A stretch of DNA of 64,000 nt from contig NZ_BNAQ01000002.1 in assembly GCF_014653575.1 (NCBI RefSeq), positions 310,001 through 374,000 on the forward strand. The letters are read 5' to 3'. A model generated the notes under the pieces. It did not search any database, was not told where the DNA came from, and worked only from the letters and a program-made list of their open reading frames with translations. How positions within the stretch are numbered: the first letter of the stretch is position 1; each line of letters begins with the position of its first letter. Shown here in pieces: positions 42,649 through 56,160 of this stretch. Origin of the DNA: Sphingomonas glacialis (lineage in GTDB: Bacteria > Pseudomonadota > Alphaproteobacteria > Sphingomonadales > Sphingomonadaceae). The translations under genes were made by a program, and so were the position numbers.

Positions 42649-44223
42649 ATGGTACGGAAATGGGTATGTGCGGCGCTGTTGGCGGCCACGTCGAGCGCTG
42701 CCGGCGCGACGTGGCGGACGGCCACTTCGACCAATTTCATCGTCTATACCGAGGGGAGCGAAACGAGCGCGCGTGCGCTGGCGGAGCGGCTCGAAAAGTA
42801 TGAGAACGTGCTGCGGGTCATCTCCGGCGCCAAGACGACCCCCAATACGACTCCGATCCGCGTCTTCATGGTACCCAGCCAGACTGCGGTGCAAGACACG
42901 ATGCCGTTCCCCAGCAGCGGCGTCGCGGGCTATTATGACGACGACATTCGCGGATCGTACACCGTCATGCCGCGCGCCGGGATCGAAGGGGATGACGGCT
43001 CGTTCGCGCAGGTCGTGCTGTTCCACGAACTGGCGCACCAGTTCATGTTCCATAACTTTTCGGGCGCCTACCCGACTTGGTACATCGAGGGCTTTGCCGA
43101 CTATTACGGCACGACCAAGATCGGCGCAAAGGATGTAACGACGGTCGGGATCCCGCTGGAGAACCGCTACAAGTCGCTGAACGACAACGCCTGGATACCG
43201 ATCTCGCAAGTCCTCTCGGCCCGCCGGTACAGCGATGTGACCAACGTCTATCTGCTCTATGCCGAGGGCTGGCTGCTCGTGCATTATCTCTCGACGACGC
43301 AGAAGCGGCCCGGCCAGCTGACCGCCTATCTCAAGGCGATCAACGACGGCAGCAGCTTCGAGGCCGCGGCGACCAAGGCGTTCGGCAATGTTTCGGCGCT
43401 CGATGCGGAATTGCGCGACTATGCGGCGGTGCGGAACCACCAGGTGCTCGATCTGCCGTTCAAAAAGCTCGATCCCGGCCCGATCACGGTTCAGACGCTG
43501 AGCCCCGCGCAAAGCGCGCTCGTCCCCTTCCAGATCCGGCTGAGCGCGGGTGTCCCCGCTGCCAATTTCGCCGATTTCGAACAGCGGCTCGGCAGCGTCG
43601 TGGCCTCCTATCCCGATGATCCGTCGGCGCTCGCGGTGCTGAGCGATGCGCAAATGCTCGTCCAGCATCACGATGCGGCGCGCGCCACCGTCGCGCATTG
43701 GCTGAAGGTCGCGCCGCAGGATCCGCGCGCGCTGATGTTCCAGGGAATGCTCGATGTGGAGGGACTGCGTGTCGCCAAGGTCACCGATCCGGCACGCTGG
43801 ACCGCCGCGCGCCAGTCGATCCTCGCCGCCAACCGGCTTGCGCCGCACACGCCCCGCATCCTCAAGGCCTATTATGAGAGCTTTACCGCACAGGGCGTGC
43901 TGCCGCCTGCGGGGGCGCAGAACGGCTTGCTCGCCGCCTTCGACACGATGCCGGAAAACGCCGAGCTGCGGCGGATGGTCGCGTCCGATTTCGAGGCCCG
44001 CGACATGCTGGACGATGCCATCGACACGATCCGGCCGCTGGCCTTCAGGACACGCGCGAGCGGCGAACAGAGCGCCAAGGACAAGGCGCGCGACGACAAG
44101 CTGTCGGTGAAATACCGGCTCGCCGGCGCGGGGGCCAAGGAGGAGACCGCGCGCGAGATGCTCGAGCGGCTCGAGAAGCGGCGCGCGGGGGGTGCCACGG
44201 CGGCTAAACCGGCGGAAAGCTGA
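42649..44223 (+). CDS. Secreted HExxH metallopeptidase with TPR-like tail
   Basis: 524 residues. Signal peptide about 1-20 (VCAALLAATSSAAGA). Zinc site H126-E-L-A-H130 in LFHELAHQFMFHNFSG, with the third ligand E147 in WYIEGFADYYG, the gluzincin-like DUF1570 arrangement. RVFMVPSQTAVQD upstream is also typical. From about 300 on there are paired helices resembling TPRs (YPDDPSALAVLSDAQMLVQH, VAPQDPRALMFQGMLDVEGL). Periplasmic or exported peptidase, substrate unknown. It is single between priA and a convergent GAF-PilZ gene. Confidence 0.85.
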   Translation: MVRKWVCAALLAATSSAAGATWRTATSTNFIVYTEGSETSARALAERLEKYENVLRVISGAKTTPNTTPIRVFMVPSQTAVQDTMPFPSSGVAGYYDDDIRGSYTVMPRAGIEGDDGSFAQVVLFHELAHQFMFHNFSGAYPTWYIEGFADYYGTTKIGAKDVTTVGIPLENRYKSLNDNAWIPISQVLSARRYSDVTNVYLLYAEGWLLVHYLSTTQKRPGQLTAYLKAINDGSSFEAAATKAFGNVSALDAELRDYAAVRNHQVLDLPFKKLDPGPITVQTLSPAQSALVPFQIRLSAGVPAANFADFEQRLGSVVASYPDDPSALAVLSDAQMLVQHHDAARATVAHWLKVAPQDPRALMFQGMLDVEGLRVAKVTDPARWTAARQSILAANRLAPHTPRILKAYYESFTAQGVLPPAGAQNGLLAAFDTMPENAELRRMVASDFEARDMLDDAIDTIRPLAFRTRASGEQSAKDKARDDKLSVKYRLAGAGAKEETAREMLERLEKRRAGGATAAKPAES

Positions 44224-44245
44224 CGCGCGCCGAGACGCGATCGAC

Positions 44246-45100
44246 TCACGCCAGCGGCGGCGGCACGGCGATCGGCGCCCGCTCGCCCGCCGCGACGGGC
44301 CGCCGGTCGCCGGCCAGGATGCGGTCGTTCATCCAGGCGAGCAGGATCGGGTCGATCGGGTTCTGGAAGGCGAGGCCGGCGGTGTCGTCGCGGCACCAGG
44401 CGACCGTCGTGACGACGACCGTGTTGCCGATCGTCAGGATCAGGCCGCCCTGGTGCTGCAGCGGCGGCAGGCTGCCGCGGATCAGCGCGCCGCGCGTGGA
44501 AATGTTGGCGATCTCGACCAGCGTCTGGACGATCCCGTAGCCGCTCACCGAGCCGTGCAGCGCGACGCCGTGGCGCAGCAAGCCGCGCTGGTCGCCCGGC
44601 GGAGCGCGGCGATCGAGTTCCGCCATCGCCACCGTCGCCAGCGCGGCCAATTGCCGCCGCTCGCGCGCGCAAAAATCCGCGCGTGGGACCGAATCGATGA
44701 TGCAGACCGTGCCGATGTTGAAACCGCCCGGCGTCGTCAGCGGCGCGCCAGCGTAGAACCGGATGTGCGGCGCGTGCACCACCAGTGCATTTTCGTTGAA
44801 GCGCGGATCGACCATCGCGTCGGGGACGACCATCGGCGCGTTCGACAGGATCGTATGCGCGCAAAAGGCGTCCTCGCGCCGGGTCTCGGCAAAATCGATT
44901 CCGCGCCGCGCCTTCAACCATTGCCGGTCGTCGTCGACGAACGACACCGCGCTCGACGGCACGCTGAACACGCGTTGCGCGATCCGTACGACATCGTTGA
45001 ACACGGGCTCGGGCGCGGTATCGAGGATCGCATAGCGCTTCAGGGCGTCGAGCCGAGAGGCCTCATCGTCTGGGACAGGAAAGCGTCGATCGACGAGCAT
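44246..45100 (-). CDS. GAF domain fused to PilZ-like domain
   Basis: 284 residues. GAF about 15-165: RLDALKRYAILDTAPEPVFN is the usual opening of free-standing GAF sensors, with FCAHTILSNAPMVVPDAMVD and GFNIGTVCIIDSVPRADFCA. The C-terminal part (about 170-270: VEIANISTRGALIRGS, then CRDDTAGLAFQNPID) fits a PilZ barrel, although the canonical RxxxR that binds cyclic-di-GMP is not obvious (RRAPPGDQRG may serve). It may link a small-molecule signal to motility or adhesion. Divergent from the membrane protease gene. Confidence 0.78.
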   Translation of the reverse strand: MLVDRRFPVPDDEASRLDALKRYAILDTAPEPVFNDVVRIAQRVFSVPSSAVSFVDDDRQWLKARRGIDFAETRREDAFCAHTILSNAPMVVPDAMVDPRFNENALVVHAPHIRFYAGAPLTTPGGFNIGTVCIIDSVPRADFCARERRQLAALATVAMAELDRRAPPGDQRGLLRHGVALHGSVSGYGIVQTLVEIANISTRGALIRGSLPPLQHQGGLILTIGNTVVVTTVAWCRDDTAGLAFQNPIDPILLAWMNDRILAGDRRPVAAGERAPIAVPPPLA

Positions 45101-45420
45101 GACGAACTTTCGAAACCTCTCTCACGCTACGGCGTAAGCTGCCTCGCTCGCAAAATCCTGTCCGGTCTTTCACAGTATGAAGCAGCGATTCCCCTGACCA
45201 AGAACAGCTGCATCCTGGCCTCGTAGCGGCTTTTCGCGACCGGATTTTCCGGCTGCATATGTCCGGCATACCGGATCGTGCTCCCCGTCGCTGGCGTGAC
45301 GCTGGCTGGTCGGCGCCGTGTTGGCTGAAGGCACGCCCCCGGGCTCGGGCCAGCGCGCGAATGCCTCGGACACGCACTTTCCCCTGTCCCGCGCGGCGCT
45401 ATCCTGTCAGAATCGTTGGC
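45101..45420. other. 320-base divergent intergenic region
   Basis: Between the GAF-PilZ gene and the membrane protease. No repeat of the four families, RNA gene or credible ORF was recognised. It presumably holds both promoters. Confidence 0.4.
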
Positions 45421-47064
45421 ATGTCCTGCCTGCCCTCCGTCTTCCCCGCCGACAGCGGCCGTCGCGCCGCGTCGCGCCAGAGCCTTGCCCTTTGCCTCCT
45501 GCGGTCTTGGGCGATGGTCATCGCGGTGCTGGCGACCGCACTGCTTTCGGCAGCACCGGCGCGCGCCGACGATATCTCCGCCACTGCGCGCGGTGTGGTG
45601 CGCGTCGTGACGATCGCGATCGTCGATGATGAAGTGGTCGGCTTCGGTCACGGCAGCGGCTTTGCGGTCGCGCCCAACCGGATCGTCACCAACGCGCATG
45701 TCGTCGAACTGCTGGCGCGCTATCCCGGCAATGTCGTGATCGGCATCGTGCCGTCGGAGGGCTCGAAAAGCTATCAGGGCAAGGTCATCGCGCTCGATAC
45801 CGTGCACGACCTCGCGCTGATCGAATTCACCGGCAAGCCGATCCCGACCACCGCAATCTATACCGGGCCGGTCGACGAGGGGAGCATGGTCACCGCGCTC
45901 GGCTATCCCGGCAATGTCGACATGGCGACCGCGAAATCGGCGGTCGATTACATCCACCCCCTCTCGCCGATCCGGTCCGAAGGCGTGTTTTCGGGGCGGC
46001 GGCAGATGTCGGGGACCGCCGTTTTGCTCCACACCGCGCAGATCGCGCGCGGCAATTCGGGCGGGCCTTTGCTCGATCCGTGCGGGCGTGTGATCGGTGT
46101 CAATTCGGCGATCACGCGCGGCGAGGAAGGCGATTCGAGCTTCGGCTTCGCGATCGCCAATAGCGAGCTCACCGCCTTCCTGATCCGCGCCAAGCAACCC
46201 TATGCCGCGGTCGGCACGCCGTGCACCAGCATCGCCGATATCGACAAGGTCGATGCGCAGGCCGAGGCCAAGGCCGCCGCGCTCGCCGACGGCGCGCGGC
46301 GCGATGCCGCGGGCAAGGCGCTGGTCGCGCGCGATGCCGCCTGGATCGCCGCGCGCGACGCCGCCGATCGGCACCGCGAGAACGTGATGGCGATCGCCAC
46401 GCTGCTGCTCGTGCTCGGCGCGATGGCGATCGGCGCGGGCGGGCTGCTCGATGCGCAGGCGCTGCGGCGCGGGGCGATCTGGGCGTGGGGGATCGGCGCG
46501 CTGATGATGGCGGGCGCGGTCGTGCTGTTCCTGCTGCGCCCGACGGGGACGCCGATGCTTGCCACTCCCAGCGAAACCGCGAAGATCGACTCGCCCGTCG
46601 CGCCGATGTCGTCGCGCGCGCCGCTCGGCAAGCTGGTGTGCCACCTGGTGCCCGAGCGCAGCCGCGTCGTCTCCTCGGCAACAACCGACACGGTGATCGA
46701 CTGGGGCCAGGCGGGCTGCATGAACGGTCGCACGCAATATGCCGAGAATGGCAGCAAATGGGATCGCATCCTGGTGCCCGCACAGGAGCAGACGGTATCG
46801 GTGCTGCAGTTCGATCCGGCGACGCGCAGCTATGTCACGACGCGCTATTTCCTGGGTGCCGACCAGATGGACGATATCCGCAAAATCCGCGCGCAAGTGA
46901 CGCTCAAGGCGTGCTCGCCCGACGAAGCCGGACGCGCCAACCTCGCCTCGCAACAGGCCGCGATCCGCACGAGCCTGCCCGCACGGCCGAACGAGAAGAT
47001 CGTCTATCAGTGCGAGGCGGCGCAGGCCGGCGGGCCGCCCGCTTCCGCGGTGCCCGTCGAGTAA
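45421..47064 (+). CDS. Trypsin-like serine protease with two membrane helices and unknown C-terminal domain
   Basis: 547 residues from ATG 45421; ATG 45514 is an alternative that starts nearer the signal/anchor sequence (MVIAVLATALLSAAPARA). DegP-like S1C protease domain (about 52-260): H93 in VTNAHVVEL, D130 in DTVHDLALIE, S213 in ARGNSGGPLLD. An Ala/Asp-rich helical stretch (275-320) leads to two hydrophobic segments (about 322-343 and 352-373), then a C-terminal region (375-547) with four Cys and no recognised family. No PDZ domain. Probably a membrane-tethered periplasmic protease whose tail faces the periplasm too. Confidence 0.82.
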   Translation: MSCLPSVFPADSGRRAASRQSLALCLLRSWAMVIAVLATALLSAAPARADDISATARGVVRVVTIAIVDDEVVGFGHGSGFAVAPNRIVTNAHVVELLARYPGNVVIGIVPSEGSKSYQGKVIALDTVHDLALIEFTGKPIPTTAIYTGPVDEGSMVTALGYPGNVDMATAKSAVDYIHPLSPIRSEGVFSGRRQMSGTAVLLHTAQIARGNSGGPLLDPCGRVIGVNSAITRGEEGDSSFGFAIANSELTAFLIRAKQPYAAVGTPCTSIADIDKVDAQAEAKAAALADGARRDAAGKALVARDAAWIAARDAADRHRENVMAIATLLLVLGAMAIGAGGLLDAQALRRGAIWAWGIGALMMAGAVVLFLLRPTGTPMLATPSETAKIDSPVAPMSSRAPLGKLVCHLVPERSRVVSSATTDTVIDWGQAGCMNGRTQYAENGSKWDRILVPAQEQTVSVLQFDPATRSYVTTRYFLGADQMDDIRKIRAQVTLKACSPDEAGRANLASQQAAIRTSLPARPNEKIVYQCEAAQAGGPPASAVPVE

Positions 47065-47077
47065 CGGCGCGGAGCGT

Positions 47078-48118
47078 CTACGCTACGCCCTCGCGATCGC
47101 GCAGCGCGACCTTGCGGTCGATCCCGTACGCATAGCCGCCGAGCGTCCCGTCGCTGCGCTGGGCACGGTGGCATGGCACGACGATCGACACGGGGTTGGC
47201 GCCGCACGCGCTCCCCGCCGCGCGGACGGCCTTGGGGTTGCCCGCGGCCGCGGCGAGTTCGGCATAGCTGCGTGTCTCGCCCAAGGGGATTTCGCGCAGT
47301 GCCTGCCAGATCGCTTCCTGGAACGCCGTCCCGCGGACGTCGAGCGGCAGATCCTGGTCGCGCTCGGGCGATTCGACGCTGGCAACGACGCGCGCGGCGA
47401 GATCGGCGAGCGCCGCGCCGCCGGGGACGATCGCGGCGTGCGGGAAGCGGGCGCGCAACGCGCCCTCGTCCTCGTCGAACGAGACGCGGCACAGCCCCTT
47501 GTCGGTCGCCGCGACGAGCATCGGCCCGAGCGAGGTCTCGGCGAGGATCCAGCGGATCGTCACCCCCTCGCCACCGCGCTGCCACGCGCTCGGACTCATG
47601 CCGAGGCGCTTGGCGCCGCCTTCATAGAACCGGCTCGGGGCGGAATAGCCGGCTTCGTAGATCGCAGCGGTCACGGTGCTCTCCTCGGTCAGCGCGCGCG
47701 CGGCGCGGCGCGCCATCAGGCCGCGCCCATAGGCGGCAGGCGTCACGCCCGTCGCGCGCTTGAACAGCCGGTGGAAATGGTGCGGCGCATAGCCGACGCA
47801 CGCCGCGATCGTGTCGAGCGCGACCAGTTCGTCGGCCGCCTCGATCAACTCCACCGCGCGCGCCACGGCGATGCGGTCGCGCCCGACCGCGTCGGGGGTG
47901 CAGCGCAGACACGCGCGGAACCCCGCGCCCCGCGCTTCCTCGGGCGTGCGGTAGAAGTCCATATTCTCGCGCTTGGGGCGGCGTGCCGGGCAGCTCGGCT
48001 TGCAATAGATGCCCGTCGTTTTCACCGCGCCGACGAAGCGGCCATCGGAATGCCGGTCGCGCGCTTCGAAGGCGCGCCACGCGGCGTCTGGGTCGAGCGG
48101 GAGGCGCGGCATGGTCAT
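47078..48118 (-). CDS. ada: Bifunctional Ada: methylphosphotriester sensor, AraC regulator and O6-methylguanine-DNA methyltransferase
   Basis: 346 residues. N-terminal zinc site C39, C43, C70, C73 (GIYCKPSCPARRPKRENMDF, then FRACLRCTPDA) accepts methyl groups from phosphotriesters. AraC helix-turn-helix about 85-180 (APHHFHRLFKRATGVTPAAY). C-terminal alkyltransferase with the acceptor C316 in VSIVVPCHRAQRSDG and the preceding helix FQEAIWQALREIPLGETRSY. It directly repairs alkylated DNA and activates the adaptive response. Monocistronic as far as seen; converges on the protease gene with a 13-base gap. Confidence 0.95.
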   Translation of the reverse strand: MTMPRLPLDPDAAWRAFEARDRHSDGRFVGAVKTTGIYCKPSCPARRPKRENMDFYRTPEEARGAGFRACLRCTPDAVGRDRIAVARAVELIEAADELVALDTIAACVGYAPHHFHRLFKRATGVTPAAYGRGLMARRAARALTEESTVTAAIYEAGYSAPSRFYEGGAKRLGMSPSAWQRGGEGVTIRWILAETSLGPMLVAATDKGLCRVSFDEDEGALRARFPHAAIVPGGAALADLAARVVASVESPERDQDLPLDVRGTAFQEAIWQALREIPLGETRSYAELAAAAGNPKAVRAAGSACGANPVSIVVPCHRAQRSDGTLGGYAYGIDRKVALRDREGVA

Positions 48119-48181
48119 GCGGTCTTATGTACCCGCTGCCCCGTACCGCGCCATCCCGGCGCTTGCGCTCAAAGCGCAGCG

Positions 48182-48859
48182 TCAGCCCGCGTTGGCGGCG
48201 AACAGCTCGAGCGTGCGTGCCTTGGCGAGCTTGGCGCTCTCGGCGTCATAGGCTTCGCGGCGGTCCGAGTTGAAGCCGTGGCCCGCTTCGTAGACATAGA
48301 CCGTCGCGTTGGGCCAATCCTTGGCGATGACCTTTTCGACGCCGTCCATCGGGATGCCCTGATCCTCGCGCCCGAAATGGAGGATGACGGGAACCTTGGG
48401 CTCCTCGTCGGCGGCGGCGGGGACCATGCTGCCGTAATAGGCCGAGGCCGCCGCGACATTGTGCATCCGCGTCGCCGCGAACCACGCGACCGAACCGCCA
48501 TAGCAATAGCCGACGACGAACACCGGGCCGTCCTTGGCGAGCGTATCGACGCAGGTCTGGACGTCGGCGAGGCTGAGGTCGAACGGATGGACTTCGCGCG
48601 CGAGCTTGATCCCCTGCGCCATGCCCTCGGCATCGTGGTCGGCCTCGAAGCCGGGATGCTCGCGGTCGAAGATCGCGGGCGCGAGCACTTCATAGCCATC
48701 GGCGGCGTACCCATCGCAGAGGTCGCGAATGTGCGCGGTGACGCCGAAAATCTCCTGGACCAGCACCAGCCCGCCCTTGCGCGCGCCGCTCGGCTGCGCG
48801 TGATAGACGCCGATGGTGGCGCCGTCGGACATCGTCATCTGCTGCATCTGGCCGGTCAT
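48182..48859 (-). CDS. Dienelactone hydrolase family protein
   Basis: 225 residues. Alpha/beta hydrolase with Cys nucleophile C119 in FVVGYCYGGSVAW, Asp D166 in HFGREDQGIPMDG and His H194 in YEAGHGFNSDR, the DLH triad in correct order. LVLVQEIFGVTAHIRDLCDG is the typical early strand-loop with the Glu that primes the Cys. Cytosolic; could open lactone rings in chloroaromatic degradation or serve another small ester substrate. No catabolic partner genes nearby. Transcribed in the same direction as ada, which lies downstream with a 63-base gap. Confidence 0.93.
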   Translation of the reverse strand: MTGQMQQMTMSDGATIGVYHAQPSGARKGGLVLVQEIFGVTAHIRDLCDGYAADGYEVLAPAIFDREHPGFEADHDAEGMAQGIKLAREVHPFDLSLADVQTCVDTLAKDGPVFVVGYCYGGSVAWFAATRMHNVAAASAYYGSMVPAAADEEPKVPVILHFGREDQGIPMDGVEKVIAKDWPNATVYVYEAGHGFNSDRREAYDAESAKLAKARTLELFAANAG

Positions 48860-48927
48860 TCTACTCTCCGTCGCTGTCGCCCCGTGCTCGCGCCGCTAGC
48901 AACATTGCAGCGTCCACGGAAGCGCGA

Positions 48928-50709
48928 TCAGGCGGCGCGGACGTCGGCCATCAGCTGGTTGATCTGCCCGCGCAGCCGCTCGACGCTGCCCGCGACATCC
49001 TCGGCGGTGCGCGTCACGTCGTCCGACGTCTGGCGCGAGCGCTGGGCGCGTTCGCGCAGCGTCTGCATGTTGGCGGCGGCGTCGGCGGTGCCGTCCTCGA
49101 CCTCGGCGATGGCATAAGCGATCGCTTGCGTCATGCCGCGCTGCTGATCGACCGCGTGCGCGACATTGGCCGACGACTGATCGAGCTCGGCGACCAGCCC
49201 GTCGACCGATTCGATCGTCGCAAGTACGGTGTCGCTCGCGGTGCGCACGGCGGCGAGCCGCGCCTCGATCCGCCCGGCCGCGGTCTGCGTCTGGCGCGCG
49301 AGGCCCTTCACTTCCTCGGCGACGACCGCGAAGCCGCGCCCCGCCTCGCCCGCGCGCGCCGCCTCGATCGTCGCGTTCAAGGCGAGCAGATTGGTCTGCC
49401 CGGCGACCGCGGCGATCATGTCGAGCACGGCGGCGATCTCCGCCACCAGCGCCCCCATCGATTCGGCGTGCCCGCGCCCTTCGAGCGTGCGCTCGCGCAC
49501 CGTCGCCACGCCGGCGCGCGATTCGTTCGCCGCACGGCTGATCCGCTCGATCGCGCCGGCAAGCGCGGTCGCCGATTGCGTGATCGTGCGGGCATTGTTC
49601 GCGCTTTGCTCGGTCAGCGCGGCGGTCGCCATCGCATGTTTCTCGGTCGTCCCCGCCTCGCTCGACATCGCCGCGGCGGTCTCGCGCAGCGCCGGGCCGG
49701 TCGAGGCGAGCTGGCGCACCGAGATCCCGGCGGTCCGCTCGAACACTTCGAACAGCGCGTCGAGATGCGCGGCGCGTTTCGCGCGCGCGGCGTCCTCGCG
49801 CCGCTCGTTGGCGTAGAGCGCGTCGGCGGTCCGACGCGCTTCCTCGCTCAGCCGGCGCGCATCGGCCGAGCGCTGCCGCGCAAACACCAGCGCGCGCGCG
49901 ATGTCGCCGATCTCGTCGCTGCGGTCGAGCGCGGGGATCGGCGCGTCGGCGCGCTCGAGCGTGATGTCGCGCGTCGCCTCGGCGATCAGCGCGAGCGGGC
50001 GAACGACTCGCAGCGTCAGCATCCGCATCCCCCATACCGCCACGAGCAAGGCCGCTGCAGTGACGAAGGCGACGAGCAGAAAGACCTGGAGGAACCCGGC
50101 ATCGAGCGCGGCTCGCTCGCGCGCTGCGTCGGCACGCAGATCGGTCATCAGCGTCGTGCTCGACGCGGTCAGCGGATCGATCGCGGCATAAAGCGGGCCG
50201 CTGACGAAAAAGTCGAGTTGGTCGATCCGTTTGGCGCGCAACAAGTCGTGGAGCGTATCGAGCGCGGCATCGGCATCGTGGCGCGCGGATTCGACGTGCG
50301 CGACCTGGCTCGCCCGACGCGTATCGAGATGGTGGTGCGTGAACGCGCTCCAGTTGGTTGCGATTTCGGCACGCGTCGCCTGGATCGTCGCGATCGCGCC
50401 CGCCGCCGAGAGATTGCCGCTGCGCACCTTGTTCGCCGTCAGCAACGCGTTGGCGTAGCTCGCATTGACACGCTGCAGCTCGCCGATCGGATACAAGCGG
50501 TCGAGCACGAGCACGTTGACGCGGTGGCTGGTCGCGGCGGTGGTGCCGACCAGCGCGAGCGCGAGCAAAGCCTGGATTGCCAGCAACGCCCCGACGATCC
50601 GCCGCAGCTGGATACGCACGTTGCGCCCGCCGGCATCCCAGCGCGAGGCAAAACGGCCGATCCAGCGATCGAGCAGGGGGACCTTCGGAGCGAAAGCGAT
50701 TCGTTTCAT
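48928..50709 (-). CDS. Methyl-accepting chemotaxis protein
   Basis: 593 residues from ATG 50709. First membrane helix about 35-55 ([19 protein letters not shown]), a periplasmic four-helix-type sensor of about 150 residues, second helix near 205-230 ([20 protein letters not shown]), HAMP ([20 protein letters not shown]), and a long signalling coiled coil with the conserved hairpin tip [20 protein letters not shown] followed by [20 protein letters not shown]. Transmits ligand signals to CheA/CheW, which are not in the window. Divergent from the atp operon. Ligand unknown. Confidence 0.93.
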   Translation of the reverse strand: MKRIAFAPKVPLLDRWIGRFASRWDAGGRNVRIQLRRIVGALLAIQALLALALVGTTAATSHRVNVLVLDRLYPIGELQRVNASYANALLTANKVRSGNLSAAGAIATIQATRAEIATNWSAFTHHHLDTRRASQVAHVESARHDADAALDTLHDLLRAKRIDQLDFFVSGPLYAAIDPLTASSTTLMTDLRADAARERAALDAGFLQVFLLVAFVTAAALLVAVWGMRMLTLRVVRPLALIAEATRDITLERADAPIPALDRSDEIGDIARALVFARQRSADARRLSEEARRTADALYANERREDAARAKRAAHLDALFEVFERTAGISVRQLASTGPALRETAAAMSSEAGTTEKHAMATAALTEQSANNARTITQSATALAGAIERISRAANESRAGVATVRERTLEGRGHAESMGALVAEIAAVLDMIAAVAGQTNLLALNATIEAARAGEAGRGFAVVAEEVKGLARQTQTAAGRIEARLAAVRTASDTVLATIESVDGLVAELDQSSANVAHAVDQQRGMTQAIAYAIAEVEDGTADAAANMQTLRERAQRSRQTSDDVTRTAEDVAGSVERLRGQINQLMADVRAA

Positions 50710-50928
50710 GTCCGACGCTATGGTCTCGAAGCTGCCAAGCAATGGTTAAGCGAATGTTACAGTTGCGTGAAAGACGCGAGTTCTTGCCGCAATAGGGCCG
50801 CTTGGTGCGCATGGCTTGCAAGCGACCCGAGCCGATGCTAACCGCTCGCCATCCCATCTGAAGGCGCATTCCCCAGCGCCCTCTTTTTGCATGGGGCCAC
50901 CATTCGTGCCCAAGAGGACCTCAATCGC

Positions 50929-51483
50929 GTGGAAGCATCCGGCGGTATTCAAGCAAGCTTAAGCGGCCGCTATGCCACCGCTTTGTTCGAGCTCGCGCGT
51001 GACACCAAAAGCATCGACGCGGTCGAGGCCAGCCTTGGCCGCGTGCGCGCCGCCATCGCCCAGTCGAGCGAGTTCGCACAGCTGATCGGCAGCCCGGTCG
51101 TCTCGCGCCAGCAGGCGGCCAAGGCCGTCGCGTCGGCCGCGGAGATGATCGACGTCGACGATACGACGGCGAAGTTCCTCGGCGTGCTCGCCGACAACCG
51201 GCGTCTGTCGCAGCTCCCGGCGATCATCCGCGCCTTCCGCGATCTGGCCGCGCGCCACCGCGGCGAGACAACCGCGGAAGTGACCTCGGCGCATCCGCTC
51301 ACCGAAGAGCAGGTCGAGGCGCTCAAGCAGCAGCTGCGCACCCGCATCGGCACCGACGTTTCGGTCGATCTCTCGGTCGACCCCACCCTCCTCGGCGGTC
51401 TGGTCGTCCAGATCGGCTCGCAGCGGATCGACAGCTCGATTCGCACTCGTCTCAATGCTCTCGCGCACGCGATGAAAGGTTAA
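50929..51483 (+). CDS. atpH: ATP synthase F1 delta subunit
   Basis: 184 residues from GTG 50929 (VEASGGIQASLSGRYATALF), preceded by AGAGG. LSGRYATALFELARD is the family opening; SAHPLTEEQVEALKQQLRTR and DPTLLGGLVVQIGSQRIDSS are the conserved C-terminal half that binds the b subunit. Forms the peripheral stalk. First gene of atpHAGDC; as in other alphaproteobacteria the F0 genes are elsewhere. A GGCGC/GCGCC dyad followed by CTCTTTTT (about 50862-50885) lies in the leader and could be a weak attenuator. Confidence 0.96.
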   Translation: MEASGGIQASLSGRYATALFELARDTKSIDAVEASLGRVRAAIAQSSEFAQLIGSPVVSRQQAAKAVASAAEMIDVDDTTAKFLGVLADNRRLSQLPAIIRAFRDLAARHRGETTAEVTSAHPLTEEQVEALKQQLRTRIGTDVSVDLSVDPTLLGGLVVQIGSQRIDSSIRTRLNALAHAMKG

Positions 51484-53016
<1,533 letters not shown>

Positions 53017-53023
53017 TGCCTAG

Positions 53024-53170
53024 CCCTCTCCCGCTTTCGCGGGAGAGGGTTGGGTGAGGGTCTTCTTCTCGTCGACGCCCGACAAGCAGAAGACCCTCAC
53101 CGACTTCGACTAGGGCCGCGTGAAGGACGCGACCCAAGTCTCCGTAGCCTCTCCCGCACGCGGGAGCGGA
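53024..53170. repeat. Family D hairpin element between atpA and atpG
   Basis: Terminal hairpins CCCTCTCCCGC-TTTC-GCGGGAGAGGG (from 53024) and CCTCTCCCGC-AC-GCGGGAGCGG (to 53170). Between them TGAGGGTCTTCTT pairs with AGAAGACCCTCA, and GGGCCGCG / CGCGACCC brackets TGAAGGA. It fills the gap; the atpG ribosome-binding site AAGAAGGA follows at 53172. Confidence 0.85.
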
Positions 53171-53184
53171 TAAGAAGGACTAGA

Positions 53185-55567
<2,383 letters not shown>

Positions 55568-55584
55568 GGCTTCTTCCCTACTAG

Positions 55585-55736
55585 CCCTCTCCCGCCTTCG
55601 CGGGAGAGGGTTGGGTGAGGGTCTTCTTGTTCGCCGCGCCCCGGACAAGAAGAAGGCCCTCACCGACTTCGACTAGGTCCGCCTGAAGAAGGCGGACCAA
55701 GTCTCCGTAGCCTCTCGCGCGAAAGCGGGAGAGGGC
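55585..55736. repeat. Family D hairpin element between atpD and atpC
   Basis: Same design as the atpA-atpG copy: terminal hairpins CCCTCTCCCGC-CTTC-GCGGGAGAGGG and CCTCTCGCGCGAAAGCGGGA plus GAGG, inner pairing GAGGGTCTTCTT / AAGAAGGCCCTC, and GGTCCGCC-TGAAGAA-GGCGGACC. Relative to the other copy the inner stem differs but remains paired. Confidence 0.85.
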
Positions 55737-55753
55737 CTGGAGAAGGACAAGAC

Positions 55754-56005
55754 ATGCTGCACTTCGAACTCGTCACCCCCGAAAAGCTCGTCCGGTCCGA
55801 GGACGTCTATATGGTCGTCGTCCCCGGCACCGAGGGCGATTTCGGCGTGCTCGAGGGCCATGCGCCCGTCATGTCGACGATCCGCGACGGCGCGCTGTCG
55901 GTCTATCGCACCGAAAAGGGCGAGCCCGAGCTGATCGCGATCGAAGGCGGGTTCGCCGAAGTCAGCGCGACTGGCCTCACGGTACTCGCCGAGCGCACCG
56001 CTTAA
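55754..56005 (+). CDS. atpC: ATP synthase F1 epsilon subunit
   Basis: 83 residues, starting [20 protein letters not shown], with [20 protein letters not shown], the N-terminal beta sandwich. The C-terminal helical hairpin of longer epsilon subunits is missing: the protein ends at the sandwich ([11 protein letters not shown]), which is common in alphaproteobacteria that use the zeta inhibitor. GGAGAAGGA ribosome-binding site upstream. A strong terminator follows. Confidence 0.95.
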   Translation: MLHFELVTPEKLVRSEDVYMVVVPGTEGDFGVLEGHAPVMSTIRDGALSVYRTEKGEPELIAIEGGFAEVSATGLTVLAERTA

Positions 56006-56026
56006 GGTTTACGCTCTCCCGCGATC

Positions 56027-56067
56027 GGGCACTGTCATCGTCATGATGACGGTGCCCTTTTCGTTTT
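56027..56067 (+). terminator. Rho-independent terminator of the atp operon
   Basis: GGGCACTGTCATC (56027-56039) and GATGACGGTGCCC (56045-56057) form a 13-bp stem with one G-T pair and a GTCAT loop, followed by TTTTCGTTTT. The strongest canonical terminator in the window. Confidence 0.93.
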
Positions 56068-56160
56068 AGCGGTCAGCGCCACCCGAGCGCGCGGTTTGGT
56101 TAGGAAAATGTCAAACACTCTCGCCTAACGCTTGTTGCCAAGCATGAGGAAACTGGCGGC

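Noticed and set aside
45063..45377. A 104-codon minus-strand frame between the GAF-PilZ gene and the protease
   Set aside because: Very Arg/Ser-rich, overlaps the GAF gene start, no ribosome-binding site or family sequence.
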